A DNA stretch of 64,000 bases from Pinus tabuliformis (GCA_031772625.1 CM062817.1:952280842-952344841), one strand, 5' to 3'. Positions 33,845-45,880 are shown, counted from the first letter of the stretch. Notes: generated by a model from the letters alone, not told the origin. Translations and numbers: made by a program.

Positions 33845-34772
33845 GGTTATAGCAATGTCATAATTAATTAGTGTTGAATATAAGCTATGGTAATGTCGTG
33901 GTTTTTAGTATTGATCTTAAATTATAGCATTGGGTTGATTTATTTATGTTGACTTCAAATTAGGGAAATATAGCTTATTCTTATCCACAATAATAGTTGT
34001 GGCAAAGATAAATTGGGTAACTCATGAGAATAAAAAATAGAATTCTATGTTGAAGAGCTAAGTAGTAATTAAAAATACTTGTATAAACATATAAAGTCTT
34101 TCTTTCAATAACCGAAGTGGGTTTATAAGCATATTTGGGATTATTATCAATTTTGATGAATCTAAAAAAAATCTTACATTTCTAGATTTTAAATGTAAAT
34201 GGATAATTCCATTTCTTGGGGGAGTAATAAGAAAGAATGGAATAATTTAAATATGGTTAATCTTGTTCCATACCATTATGAGATTACTAAATTTAAATTG
34301 CAATGACTGTTTTCATTTAATAATAGTATGTAAGTTCAAACTTTTGTAATTCATATTGTATTGAGATCGTTCTTTAGGATTAATCACATCATCGTTGGAA
34401 CCAACTAATGTAATTCATCAAATTGATGATGTGATTAATAAGAAAGAGTCACATAATCGTTCAAACCAAATAGTGTAGTTCATTAAAGTGATGATGTGAT
34501 TAATAAGAAAGAACAATCTCAATAACATTAAACCTTAAATATTTGACACAAAAAAGTAATTTGATTTCCTATTGAGAGTGTTATCTTTTTTGGATGAAAT
34601 GTGGAATGAGTGTGAAATTTTCTTCTTCAATACCAGACATTTCACACTCATTCCACCATTCTTCTTCCAATGTTTCGTATGAATTCAAAGTTTTAAAGTG
34701 GAAACTTGCAAAAAATTGTACTTTCTAAATACAAATTGTTGCAATTAAAAAAATGTGTTTTGCCTATAGCAT

Positions 34773-35069
34773 ACTAATGATGGCTACGATTGTGTAATTT
34801 CCTGGAAAGGTTATCTTTCTGGTTAGTAATGAAGTGAAGGAAAAATAAAGAAGAATAACAATTTTATGCAAAGGAATAATGCAATTCAAGTCTCCTTTGG
34901 TTGAAATGAAAACTCCATCTTACTAATGATGGCTACGATTGTGTAATTTCTTGGAAAGGTTATCTTCTGGTTAGTAATGAAGTGAAGGAAAAATAAAGAA
35001 GAATAACAATTTTATGCAAAGGAATAATGCAATTCAAGTCTCCTTTGGTTCAAATGAAAACTCCATCTT
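34773..35069. repeat. 149-bp tandem duplication
   Basis: ACTAATGATGGCTACGATTG at 34773 recurs at 34922. The copies differ by a few bases, such as TTTCCTGG against TTTCTTGG and one T indel. Confidence 0.9.
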
Positions 35070-35818
35070 TGAAGTGATCATAATAGTTCGCCTTAAGATT
35101 AGCACATAAAATTATGTTCCTAAAAATATCAATATTACAAAAGAGTTATAATCTTATGTCAATGATTATGCAAATATACAAAAAATATTTATCTCACGGA
35201 ATCTTTATTATGTTATAGTATGTTAGTTTTTGTTATATTTGGTTTTATAAATTGAATAATACAATTTGGTAAGATTCATATTCCAAAAACCAATAAACTA
35301 ATTTTGATTAAAGTAGATACTTTGATTAATACAATAAAAATAGTAATAAATTTTATTTTAGTAAAACAAATTTCCACATTATGAATGGTTAGGGAAATCC
35401 AACTAATTTCCAACTTACAAATGCAACTAATTTCCACCTTACAAATGCGAGTGAATTCAACCAACCTAGTGCTAATAGTGTGATTGAGTACAACGATTAC
35501 TCATGTGCTAATAGTGTGTGCTAATAGTGTGATTGAGTACAATGATTACTCATGTTAAGATTGATTATATTTTGCATACATTTGTATTTATATTTTTCTA
35601 GTACATTGTTTTCTTATTATCTACAATAACTTTATTTTTTTGAAAAAACATATTTCAAATGCATACAAATGCATAGTTAGCAGGGTCGAACAACACACAT
35701 GACCCTCATAGTAAGTTGTAAAATGACTCTTAAAACAATGAATTTAAAAATTGATTTGTAAAAGAAATAAATATTAATATCTATGTTTGCTTTATGAATC
35801 AGAATATGCCACTAAATG

Positions 35819-35932
35819 CTACACAATGAGTTGGTTGAGCATTTCATCCCTTTTCTGGTGAAAGGGAAGAAATTGGTCATAGTTGCAGCCCACAAAGAGG
35901 CTTTCCAAATTTAGGATTTTGATTTCGTGAGG
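35819..35932 (-). other. Conserved exon-like segment in array unit 3
   Basis: The minus strand reads LNLESLFVGCNYDQFLPFHQ, then KRDEMLNQLIV and a stop. It is the third relative of the segments at 5287 and 17049. The LINE inserted just upstream of it. Confidence 0.35.
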
Positions 35933-35943
35933 CTGAGGACTCT

Positions 35944-36459
35944 TCTTTTTTTTTTTTTTCAAAAGAAAAAAGCAGGATGTAATTATATTAAGATGATATA
36001 ATTGTTCAGATACAGTTGTCTCCGTGGAGACATAATACTGAAGGCTGATCCCTTATAACAGAAAACCAGCTGCTGTTACAACATCAGTCTAATGAGAGAT
36101 GTATTTGCCGAATTGAAAACATATTAGGAGTAACACATATGAGCCGTAAGAGAGGCAAAAAGAGACAGCCTGATAAAAAGGAGCTACGCCGAGGAGGGCA
36201 TAAATCCTAAAATGGAAACCAAGATTGATTGCAGAGGCGTGATGGAGTTCTGGAAAATACGGTGATTCCGCCAAGTCCAGATGTGCCAGCATGTTAAAAT
36301 GAAGAGTGCGCGCCAGGAGGGCCGTTGTGTGCTCCACCAAAGGAAGGCGTCCAGAACAGAAGGAAAGGAGCGATGCGTAAAACCATGAGAGAGAGAGCTC
36401 ATACCAAATTGATGAGGAGACTGTACAGTCAAAAAAACATGTGGAAGTTTGATTCAGGA
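35944..36459 (-). mobile_element. 5'-truncated LINE (L1 type) with 16-bp target duplication
   Basis: The left edge is a T-run (minus-strand poly(A) tail). The body reads on the minus strand as the C-terminal zf-RVT part of plant LINE ORF2 (FLWWSTQRPSWRAL, CWHIWTWRNHRIFQNS). The perfect 16-bp duplication TGAGGCTGAGGACTCT lies at 35928-35943 and 36460-36475. Only ~0.5 kb of the 3' end was inserted, as is common for target-primed reverse transcription. Confidence 0.92.
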
Positions 36460-36680
36460 TGAGGCTGAGGACTCTAGTCATCATGGTGGCGAGAATAGCA
36501 ATAACAGATATTTAATGAAGGTGACAATGAATCTCATAGTATCTTCATTGTGATTCCAGAGTTTGTTCAAACTTGATCGAAACAAGAAGGCGTCAATGAT
36601 GCCCATAGTATCTTCCTTGTGATTCCAGATTTTGTTTGACCTCGATCGAAATCATTTTTGAATTTATTTAGAATTTTTTT

Positions 36681-39525
36681 TATTTTTTTTTACCCTTTTC
36701 TATGTAAGTAAGAAAATGATTCAACTATAATTACGCTAAATTTCTCACCTTATATGTTACATGCACATACTCGTGGTAGTTCACGACTATAAGTGGCTTA
36801 TTAACACGATGTTATGTTCATATACATTTCGTTAATCAACAATATATTCATTTGTGACCGCATATTATATATGACTATGATGCTATACAATAGAGGATTT
36901 ATTAACTGGTTCGCTTAAATTATAATAACGATTCTGACATGACTTATTTGATATGTTTCCATGGCAGTCTCTATCTGTTGGTTAAGTTATAAGCTTGTAA
37001 ATGAATTTCCTTCAAAATGTTCTTGAAGGATAGTTTTCACACACACTTTAGATTTTTGTGGTTAATCTTACTACTCACAGTTGTCATGAATTCCACCATA
37101 GAGATTTTACGGATTTGATCTGATGGTATAGGGCTCACTGTGGCAGTTAAGGGGTAACTACACCCTTCCTCTGCCTTTATTTCCGCTTCATCGACATTTT
37201 TTCCAGCTCGGGTCGAAGGTTCTCCCACCTGCAGCGCAGCTAACCTTGAGCTTCTTACACATAATCAATGTTTGGTTACATGTTTCGAGAATACATAACA
37301 ATGTTTTCGGACTATGTCTTTCCATCTATTCTTTCTTTTTTATGAAGAACTAACACCCTAGTTTGTATTCCATTTTTTTTTTTTTTTGGCAATATAGAGG
37401 TAGTAACGGTTGTGGAATCGCTGGGTTAAACATGCAAGTATTTTTTCCGCAGCTTGTTATCAAACTAGATTAGAAGCCCCACCCCTTTTTTTTTTAACAA
37501 AAGTATTCTCTTTATCTTAATTCTTTAGCCTTGCTTGGAATTTCATGGGTGACTATTATGTTTCTTCTTACTCCAATGTGGTGCCGTAAGCTATCCCCGA
37601 AACCTCCTTAAGGTAAGTGTTGTGCTTTGAACACTACTTTATTTTACACTCATACATGCTAATTCAATTTATAAATTAAACTCTTGTCTTCTTGTTATAG
37701 GTTAAGCTTCTTTGTATCGCCTATTCGTATTGTGTTTTTGGCATTTTCTGTGTGCTGGGGATTTCACCGTCAAAAGATGAATACAGTTTTTATTTTCTTT
37801 AATCTTCTTGCAAGATGTCCATATTATTCGTACCATCATCCAGGTGTATTTTTTTTTCTTTTTTGGTTTTAATCTCTCGAGACTTTAGAAAGTTGATTTG
37901 AGCCTATGGATACCCTAGGCTTTCAAAACAAGAAATGAAATACGATCTATTGCACAACTAACTTTTCGCGGCTATTCATACAGAGTGGTTTTCCCTGGAA
38001 AATATTGAGTTCTCAGGAGTTTGAGGGTTATATTTCTTGTGTAGAGGGTTTTAACCTAAATTCGTGTAAACTGAAACTTTACAACATTCCAATTTCTTGA
38101 ATGATAGCAAATAATATTTTTTTTACAAATTTCCTTTGGGCCATGTGCTTGTTCTAGTGCATTATTGGTTATATTTTCAGAATTTAATTATATTTTCATT
38201 TATTACCCTAAGAATTTATAAAAATTTCTCGATTAGTAGTCAAAGTGCATGATCATATTCATTTTCTTTCAAAAGGTGTTGCAAGCGTTATTCACAAATC
38301 TTTAAATTTCCTTAGTTCTTCAATTGTTTTTTTTTGTAATTACTATTTTAGCCCACTTCGCACATGGGTATATTATTTTAAGGATTGATAGTTCTTGATT
38401 GTTATTCCTTTTATTTTAATGCACATATTAGTTTTTATTTACATAAATCCCATAGTTATATGATTTTAAGCAAAACAATCGGGTATATCTCTTTTGATGT
38501 GATTTGTTCGAAGGATTTAGGCGGGTCTACACCAGACCTGTCACATTCTTGGAATTATGAAAAGGACCTAGAACGATTTTCCATGGCCACTATTTTCAAC
38601 TAGCTAGGCTAAGCGAACTAATATGGTCCAATGACTTAAATATTATAGATAGTTAACTCGACAAAAATTGAGGCTGGTGAGGGAAATTACAGAGGAATAC
38701 GATCACTCCTCCCGACCAATGAGAACAATAACCACTATCTGCTCCCCGTGCTAGTTCCCTGCTTCCTTAACAACATCTTGTTTGAGAAAGAAAATACTTT
38801 CTAGTCTCCCTCTCATATGTCTCAAATATTTCCTCTCATACATTCCTTTACATATTTTCCCCAATTGAGATGACTTATATCTTGGGATGGGAGTAACTAT
38901 CTGGTAAGTGAAACTTTCACTTGGTGAATTTCCCCTATAATTTCCTTGGCTATGTTAACAAATTTATTAATAAAAATTTTAAATAAATTTTAGACACTAA
39001 ATTTTTTCACTAGGCCTTCCACTTAGCTCTAAGTTAGTTAGGGCACTTTAGTAAAACTAAATTAAATATATTATATTTTACTCTTCACTAAGGCGAATTA
39101 CATATTACCCCCTTGAGTGAAACATCATCCTTGGTGTTTTCTTCCAGCCCTTCAAATAGGCTGGAATACACTCCAAGCCTTATATTTTTCATCTATCCGG
39201 ATTGCTTTTGTCGGTTAAAATATCTTAGTTTCACTTTATCTGGGTGATAACTTGCTTTCATAACATGATTTGTTGCTGCTAACTTGATTTCATAGCATGA
39301 ATTCTTTCTAACTGTAAAAACGTAGGCTCAACCTAGAAATCTTCGTCGAGTCCCATGTTCACAATTATCAAGGCTATCATTATTTTCTTCTAATCATTCT
39401 CTAAAAAACATGTATACATAAAACTAATTATCTCAATCTTTTTACAAGAACCATCAATCATTGTTTATGTATCCATCATAACCTCACAAGAGTTATCATC
39501 TTGCACTCAATTAAATATTAACAAC
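36681..39525. repeat. Second spacer family, copy D1 (no intact gene)
   Basis: From TATGTAAGTAAGAAAATGATTC (~36702) onward it matches 48256-48500 and then 56789-58290 closely. The conserved minus-strand ORF is at 37037-37228, and poly-T and C-rich blocks (~37370-37500) are shared. Beyond ~38400 I have no counterpart in the window. 38600-39525 shows nothing recognisable. Confidence 0.6.
37037..37228 (-). CDS. Small conserved ORF in spacer family D, copy D1 (63 aa)
   Basis: A minus-strand ORF beginning MGEPSTRAGKNVDEAE, with SYPLTATVSPIPS, MVEFMTTVSS and ending NLKCV. The paralogous stretch 56946-57136 encodes the same pattern (EPSTR, VDE, SYPL, EIPRLS.VELMTTV, KCA) and stops at the same place, but is broken by one missing base. 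A pyrimidine-poor CTGCAG precedes the ATG, so it could be a terminal exon. No family is recognised. It may be a duplicated host gene fragment. Confidence 0.35.
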   Translation of the reverse strand: MGEPSTRAGKNVDEAEIKAEEGCSYPLTATVSPIPSDQIRKISMVEFMTTVSSKINHKNLKCV

Positions 39526-39530
39526 ACTAT

Positions 39531-39798
39531 AGATAAAATGTGAATAGAATTGAAAAGAAGGAGATGTAGCTCACAGGTGTGGCCTGCACCTGGAGACTAC
39601 ACTCACAAAACAGAGAGATCACCCTCGTACACTCTATTACCATCAATGAAAATATTACATCATTAAATACAACTCTGGAAATCAAGAAGTTGCAACCACA
39701 CTCCTAAACTCTAGGATCAAATCCTAAACTAAGGAGATACGATACAACTATGTAACCATTTCTCCATTAATACAAAACAATATTAATTATTTTTAACT
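39531..39798 (-). repeat. Copia-4 3' LTR (268 bp)
   Basis: The plus strand reads AGATAAAATG to TTTTTAACT. The boundary to the polypurine tract (39799-39805) and the flanking ACTAT fix both ends. Confidence 0.9.
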
Positions 39799-41387
39799 CC
39801 CCCCCTAATGGAGAAAGGGTTCTCCCGAACTCTTAACATCCCTCTAAACAATTCAAATTTCACTCGTGCAAGAGGCTTTGTAAAAATATTAGACACATTG
39901 TCACAAGCTTTGCAATATTCAATAACAATTTCTTTTGACTGTACTTTCTCTCTGATAAAATGGAGCTGAGTGTCTATATGTTTGGTGTTTTTATGGAACA
40001 CTGGATTGTGTGCCAATTTAATGGTGCTCTGGTTGTCGTTTTTTATGGAAGTATAATTCTTCTGTTCTTTTCCTGCATCATTAAGAAGCCTTCTCAACAA
40101 GATTGCTTCACACGTCGCTGCACACAATGCTTGATACCCAGCTTCACACGATGACAAGGCTACAACACTTTTCTTCTTACTGCTCCATCCTATGACCTCG
40201 GATCCTGTGTTGAATGCGTAACATGTGATGGACCTCCAATCATCCAAGTTACCTGCCCATTCTGAGTCTAAAAAACCTGCTAGAGTAACATCAAATGTGT
40301 CAGTGTATAAAATACCATAATTAACAGTACCACAAAGATACCTCAACACGCTTTTTGCTGCTACCCAGTGACTTTCAAGCGGTTTCGACATGAATTGGCT
40401 CAACACACTAACAGAGTATGCCAAGTCAGGTCTGGTTGTTGTAAGATATATCAAGCTGCCAACCAGCTGTCTGTACATTGTAGCATCAACCTCTTTAGTG
40501 CCATCGCCACTGCTCAACTTCAGATTCTGCTGCAAAGGTGTCGCTGCTGATCTACACTGATCCATACCAAACTTTTCCAACACATTTTTGGCATACTTCC
40601 CTTGGGTAAGAAAAGTTTTCCTAGTATCTCTGCATACTTCTAATCCCAGATAGTAATGAAGGCTTCCGAGATCTTTCATCTCAAAAACTTGTGCCATAAG
40701 CCTTTTGATTCCTCTGATTAAATCATCTGCATCTCCTGTTATAATCATGTCATCCACATACAAAGAAATCAAAATAATTTTCCGCTGATTATTGTACTTG
40801 GTATACAAATTTGGGTCATTTAAGCTTCTGTGAAAGCCATGCTCTAAAAAGAAAGAATCACCCTTTTCATACCAAGACCTGGGTGCTTGCTTTAAACCAT
40901 ATAAAGCCTTTTTCAATCTGCAAACAAGATGTTCAGGCCCCTGCTTTACAAACCCTTCTGGTTGTACTAAGTAAATTTTCTCTTTTAACTCACCATTTAA
41001 AAATGCAGATTTAACATCAAGCTGGTGTAATTCCCAATTACATTTAGTAGCTAAAGCAATAAGCATTTTGATTGTATTTAACTTTGCTACAAGTGCAAAA
41101 GTATCATCAAAATCTATACCTTCCTGTTGTGAATATCCTTTTGCAACCAGCCTAGCTTTTAATTTCTCTATACTTCCGTCTGCATTCATTTTTGGTTTAA
41201 AGAGCCATTTACATCCTATGGGTGTTTTATTCTTAGGCAGCTCAACTAAATCCCAAGTGTCATTTCTAAGAATTGATTCAATCTCTTCATTCATTGTAGC
41301 CCTCCACTCCTTAAATTGAATAGCTTCTTTGTAATTAGAGGGCTCTACAATGTTCAAAACATTTGACATCAAAGCATAGTCTCTCAA
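39783..41387 (-). pseudogene. pol: Copia-4 reverse transcriptase and RNase H
   Basis: A 534-codon open frame with the full [54 protein letters not shown] and the active site YVDDMIITG (~40741-40767). The RNase H follows: FLDSEWAGNLDDWRSIT (the usual DSDWAG..DRKST is altered), LSSCEAGYQALCAA, KNDNQSTIKL and HIDTQLHFIRE. The expected Asp in SDWAG is Glu and the Glu in SCEAEY is Gly, so RNase H is probably impaired. It is called pseudogene because upstream parts are frameshifted. The frame crosses the polypurine tract and stops 16 bases into the LTR. Confidence 0.88.
39799..39805 (-). promoter_or_regulatory. Copia-4 polypurine tract
   Basis: Seven G on the minus strand directly precede the 3' LTR. 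Confidence 0.85.
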
Positions 41388-41513
41388 TTTTAATGGTAAT
41401 TGAGTCTTCCTACCTGATCTCCTTGGTAGGGGACTTACCTCAAATTTGTTTTCTTCTGCTAGAACTGGGCTTGCATTATCACCTTCTTGTTATTCTTCTT
41501 TTTTCTCTTCTTT

Positions 41514-42314
41514 CTACTCCTGCTCTCTTTCATCCTCGCTGCTTTCCTCCAACAACAATGGAATGTGCCAATCATCACCAACTTCATCTTTCCCTTCCTG
41601 TACCTGTTCATGAAACACTACATCCTTGCTTGCAAATTTCTTACGAGACTCAGGATTGAATAATTTATATGCTTTAAATTCTGTGCCATAACCAACAAAT
41701 ATGCATCTAACTTCTTTAGGGTCTAAGTTCTTCCTATCAGCTTTGGGTGTATGGGAAAATGCTTTTGACCCAAGTACTCTTAGATGGTTTACTGCTGGTT
41801 TAAATCCATATAGAGCTTCAAAAGGGGTTTTGAAGCCAAGATACCTGGTAGGACTTCCGTTCTTCCAATATACAGCAGTGTTAATAGCCTCTGCCCAAAA
41901 ACTATTAGACAAACCCTTACCTTGTAACATGCTCCTTGCGCACTCCACCAAGGTTCTGTTTTTGCTCTCTGCAACTCCATTCTGCTGTGGTGTGTGTGGT
42001 ACTATATACTGTTGAACAATCCCGTGAGATTTGCATAATTTCATGAATTCCCTTAGCTTGTATTCTCCCCCTTGATCAGATCGGAGAATTTTTATACTCT
42101 TACCAAACTGTTTTTCCACCAACGTTTTAAATTCTATAAAGCACTCGAAAGTTTGACTTTTATTATTCAAAAAATAAACCCATGAATATCTAGTGTAGTC
42201 ATCAATGAATAACAGAAAATAATATGCTCCTCCTAGCGACCTTGTCTGCATAGGTCCGCATACATCAGTGTGCACTAGTTCTAAAATATATGTTTCCTTC
42301 CTCCTATCATGCAC
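41514..42314 (-). pseudogene. pol: Copia-4 integrase
   Basis: An open frame of 266 codons. The Asp are in VHTDVCGPM and LRSDQGGEYK and the Glu in GVAESKNRT, so the DDE triad is intact. The C-terminal part has FWAEAINTAVY, LGSKAFSHTPK and CIFVGYGTE. It ends in an acidic linker (SSEDEREQE) and a stop near 41514, separating it from the RT at 41387. Upstream the frame is broken near 42315-42430. Confidence 0.87.
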
Positions 42315-42428
42315 AGGAAACTGTTAGCTATGTATTTTTCCTAAGTCACAACCATCACAATTTAGCTGAATATTACGAAAGATAGGGAGCCCCTCAACCA
42401 TACCTTTCTTCTACAATAACATGAGGTC

Positions 42429-43079
42429 CTAAAAATTCAAGTGACCGAACCTCTGATGCCAGAGTTGTTCGGCTGTCGATCCTCCTGCAACCGTGGCTTT
42501 CTTTGGTATACTTTTTGCATCCAGTCTGTATATGCTTCCAACTCGCATGCCTATTGCAACTATTTCATTCCTGCAATCCTTTATCACACAATGAGTCTTG
42601 AAGAACTCGACTTGCATATCTTGATCAGCCATCATGGATACAGATATCAGATTTTTCTTAATTCCAGGTACATATAAAACATTTTTAAGGTGACTAATTT
42701 TTCCATTTGGTAACTTGACTGAAATCACCCCACAACCTTTAATATCGTATCCACTATCATCTCCTAGGTATATTTTTGATCCATTTATACTTTCTTCAAG
42801 ACTATCAAAAAATTCCTTTTTACCTGCCATGTGAGAGGATGCTCCGGAATTGACATACCAAATATCGTCTTCATTAAATGCTAAAAGGGCACAGTCGACT
42901 GTGAACAGTCGAAATTCATGACTGAAGTCTTTATCTTCTTCTTCAACAAAGTATCCTTTGTGCTTTGCATTTGCCTGCTTCCTCTTTGCATCATCAGCCT
43001 GCTTCTTATAACATTCACTCTGTATATGATCCTTCTTTCCAAAATAATAACATTTCTTTTCAAAATGATTTGCAAGCAT
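42429..43079 (-). pseudogene. pol: Copia-4 zinc knuckle, protease and GAG-pre-integrase
   Basis: The zinc knuckle reads CYYFGKKDHIQSEC: the second Cys is Phe, so zinc binding is lost. The protease motif is WYVNSGASSHMAG, where the catalytic Asp of D-S-G is Asn, consistent with G to A. YVPGIKKNLISVSMM and LWHQRFGHLNF (GAG-pre-integrase start) follow. It overlaps the gag frame 42881-43468 in another register, marking a frameshift near 43000-43080. Confidence 0.85.
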
Positions 43080-43769
43080 ACTTTATGTGAATGTGAATTC
43101 TTATGTGATGTTCGTCCTTTCTGCTTTGATTGTTGATGTGACTGCTTTCCATTGAATGATCGTCGTTTCGCCACCAGCGCAAGATCATCATTCTGGGGGT
43201 TCAGGTTCTGCCGCCGCTCCTCCTCTTGCAGCAAGATCCCTGTCAGATCTTCAAATGTGGGCACTTTCTCCCTTGCCGCCAATCCAGTAACAAACATTTG
43301 AAATTCATCGCACATCCTGCTCAGTGTGATTGAGACGAGATCAGATTCAGACACTGTCTCTCCGATGGCCCCCAATCTGTCTTTCACATCTTTAATTCGC
43401 ACAACAAATGCAGTAGTAGTCTCCCTTTCGTCCATCCTCATTGAAAATAGCTTGCTTTTCAGCGCCACAATTCGACTGGGTGTTCTAGGTCTGATACAGG
43501 CTTTTGATGGTCATCGAGATCTCCACGGACGTTTTACAGTCTCTGATGTGGGGGATAACACTGTCCTTCACGGACATCTTCAACAAGACTTTGGCCTTGT
43601 TCTCTCATTTTTCCCAATCTTGCTCGTTTGGCCCTGCGTTCGGCTTTAGCTCATCGCATGTAACTATGGACCAAGCATTCGCACCCTCAACCAGGGTTTG
43701 GATCTTAAAGTTCCAATTCGTGAAGTTAGATCCATCAAGTTTACCAGACTCGTGAAGGTAAGATTCCAT
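42990..43769 (-). pseudogene. gag: Copia-4 gag, frameshifted
   Basis: An ATG at 43767-43769 opens MESYLHESGKLDGSNFTNW, the start typical of plant copia gag. That frame stops near 43605. The gag core resumes in other registers at 43468 (LFSMRMDERETTTAFV, SESDLVSITLSRMCDEF, LAAREKVPTFEDLTG) before the zinc knuckle. At least two frame changes are needed. Confidence 0.8.
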
Positions 43770-44295
43770 CGTATACAGCCGAAGAATTGATCTGATCAAA
43801 ATTGATCCGATCTGCCTCTCTCGAATAGATCTGTAACTTCGCCGATCTGCACCGCTCACAAATCGCCAAACGAAGATGAGGCTTCCTGCATATCTCCTTG
43901 AAGGTGATTTGGCGCTCTCCTGAGCGAAAATCCCGCGCCAATATAAAATCGGTGCGAGTTAAAATATCTGGCGTGATTTCCCCCTTAAATTTTGCGCCAA
44001 TCCAGTATTCTGGCGTGGTGGTGTGCTTAATAACCGAACAGATGTGCCAATCTACAATTCTGGCGCGCTCCCGAGCTAGAAACCCGCGCCAACCCCCTTC
44101 TACTCAGGAAAAAAAAAATTCCGAGTCCGAGCCAGGTGTTCTGCAGTCCACCTGCGCAACTGAGGACAGAGCTCTTGTGTACACGTGGCCACAGAGGCAC
44201 ATCAAGCCACACAAGCAATTCTACCACACAAGCAACCTAGCCACAAAGGCACTTCAGCCACAAAGGTGATAAAAGATCAGGCTCACCCAATCTGA

Positions 44296-44307
44296 GCTCT
44301 GATACCA
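44296..44307 (-). promoter_or_regulatory. Copia-4 primer binding site
   Basis: The minus strand reads TGGTATCAGAGC, complementary to initiator tRNA-Met, immediately after the 5' LTR. This fixes the 3' end of the LTR at CTTTTATCT-type sequence without a terminal CA. Confidence 0.92.
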
Positions 44308-44575
44308 AGATAAAATGTGAACATAATTGAAAAGAAGGAGATGTAGCTCACAGGTGTGGCCTGCACCTGGAGACTACACTCACAAAACAGAGAGATCACT
44401 CTTGTACACTCTATTACCATCAATGAAAATATTACATCATTAAATACAACTCTGGAAATCAGGAAGTTGCAACCACACTCCTAAACTCTACGATCAAATC
44501 CTAAACTAAGGAGATACGTTACAACTATGTAACCATTTCTCCATTAATACAAAATAATATTAATTATTTTTAACT
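44308..44575 (-). repeat. Copia-4 5' LTR (268 bp)
   Basis: Same length as the 3' LTR, with about 8 substitutions. It ends on the plus strand at TTAACT and is followed by the duplication ACTAT. Confidence 0.9.
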
Positions 44576-44946
44576 ACTATTACAAACTCAACATTAATAC
44601 CTTACCAATATCTATGTCCACTAATCAAAACCTCATCATGTGGTTTCACTTTGATTTTCAAATTAGGAAAGTACCAACTTTACTTATACTACTTATATCG
44701 TGATAGTAATGGATTTTTTTTGAAACCCTTCGTTGTTGTTCTTGTGTTTACGAAAATTTGGAACTAATCTATTGTCTGGGGGGAAACATTATTACGCCTT
44801 TAGTTTCATTCCAAATGTCACATATGCATAAATCATAAATTTCTTTCTACCATCTTTAATAGCTATATGGTTGTCTACAATAATTGATTACAATTATTTT
44901 CTTATATATCGGTCCACAACATGTCGTTAAAATTATTCCACAATAG

Positions 44947-44947
<1 letters not shown>

Positions 44948-44990
<43 letters not shown>
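44948..44990. repeat. (AT)n microsatellite
   Basis: An uninterrupted AT dinucleotide run of about 43 bases. Confidence 0.97.
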
Positions 44991-44992
<2 letters not shown>

Positions 44993-45880
44993 CATTTTAC
45001 CTACATGGCCATGGAATTGTTAATATCAATAATTTGATGACGATGTAAGAATAATTAATTATCTCATTATACCATTCCTTGATAATCATACTTTTTATCG
45101 TTAATCCCTTTTCCTTTTTCAATATGAAAAAGGTGTTGTAGCACAACATTATCAGATTTCGAGGACAATTCCCACTTCCCTTGTCCTTTGCTTGAGTGGA
45201 CCCAAATATGTCCACATTAACTATTTTCCAGTTGTTTCATGTAAAATTATTGATCAATATTTTATAGCTTAGTTGGTTATATATATATACCCCTTTCATA
45301 TTTGTAATCTTTCTTGATACACCATCCCGATCAAAATCACAAGGGAATCTCTAAAGAAACCATTTTGACAATCGAATGGCGCAATTAGAAATGGTATATG
45401 CATTCTTAAATTTTAAAAAAAGACAACAAGAAAATTACTTCCTCGTGTTTTACAACCATGGTTTTCCAACACCCCTCACCCATGAGTTTCTCACAACTAT
45501 CTCTTAGAGTTCCATCCTATCTATATGTAAGTTATCGACTAAGGTAGTTGGGACTACATGTGTCCATCCTTGGTTTAGGTGTATAAGCTACAAGCCTCTT
45601 CCCTTTTGTATATCATGCCCGCTAGTTGTCTCATGCATTTATCTTGTCTCATGTAGGTATCTTGACATAGCGAGTTTTTATGCATATGCTTATTCCAAAC
45701 AATCATCTAAGAAAACTTCCTTGACGTCCATAAAAGTCATATTAAAGTTCTTTGAGTTCGTGTTTTCGGTACCATTCATTTTCATGCATACCTAACTCTC
45801 ATAGATATATAGCTATACATGTATTTTTTATGTTGTCTTTGGCTTAAGATATTTATCCAAGAAGCATCAAACTAACAAGG

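Larger units (their letters stand above)
33850..36680. repeat. Spacer array: end of unit 2 and unit 3
   Basis: This continues unit 2 after the chromovirus (TATAGCAATGTCATAA, compare 6405 and 17997). It holds a 149-bp tandem duplication at 34773-35069 and a ~48-bp duplication around GTGCTAATAGTGTGATTGAG at ~35467-35560. Unit 3 starts near there. The truncated LINE sits at 35944-36459, and similarity to the array ends at ~36660-36680. No intact gene is seen. Confidence 0.6.
39531..44575 (-). mobile_element. Copia-4: complete Ty1/copia element, minus strand, unusual LTR ends
   Basis: It has two 268-bp LTRs (39531-39798 and 44308-44575), a tRNA-Met primer site, gag, protease, integrase, RT, RNase H and a polypurine tract, with a perfect target duplication ACTAT (39526-39530 and 44576-44580). 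In its own direction the LTR runs from AGTTAAAAAT to CATTTTATCT, not TG..CA. The LTRs differ at about 8 of 268 positions (3%). The gag region is frameshifted; integrase and RT-RNase H are long open stretches. Confidence 0.93.

Noticed and set aside
36089-36484. 131-codon minus-strand ORF over the truncated LINE
   Set aside because: It is out of frame with the recognisable zf-RVT reading (36184-36432) and extends past the LINE end into spacer. Not a gene.
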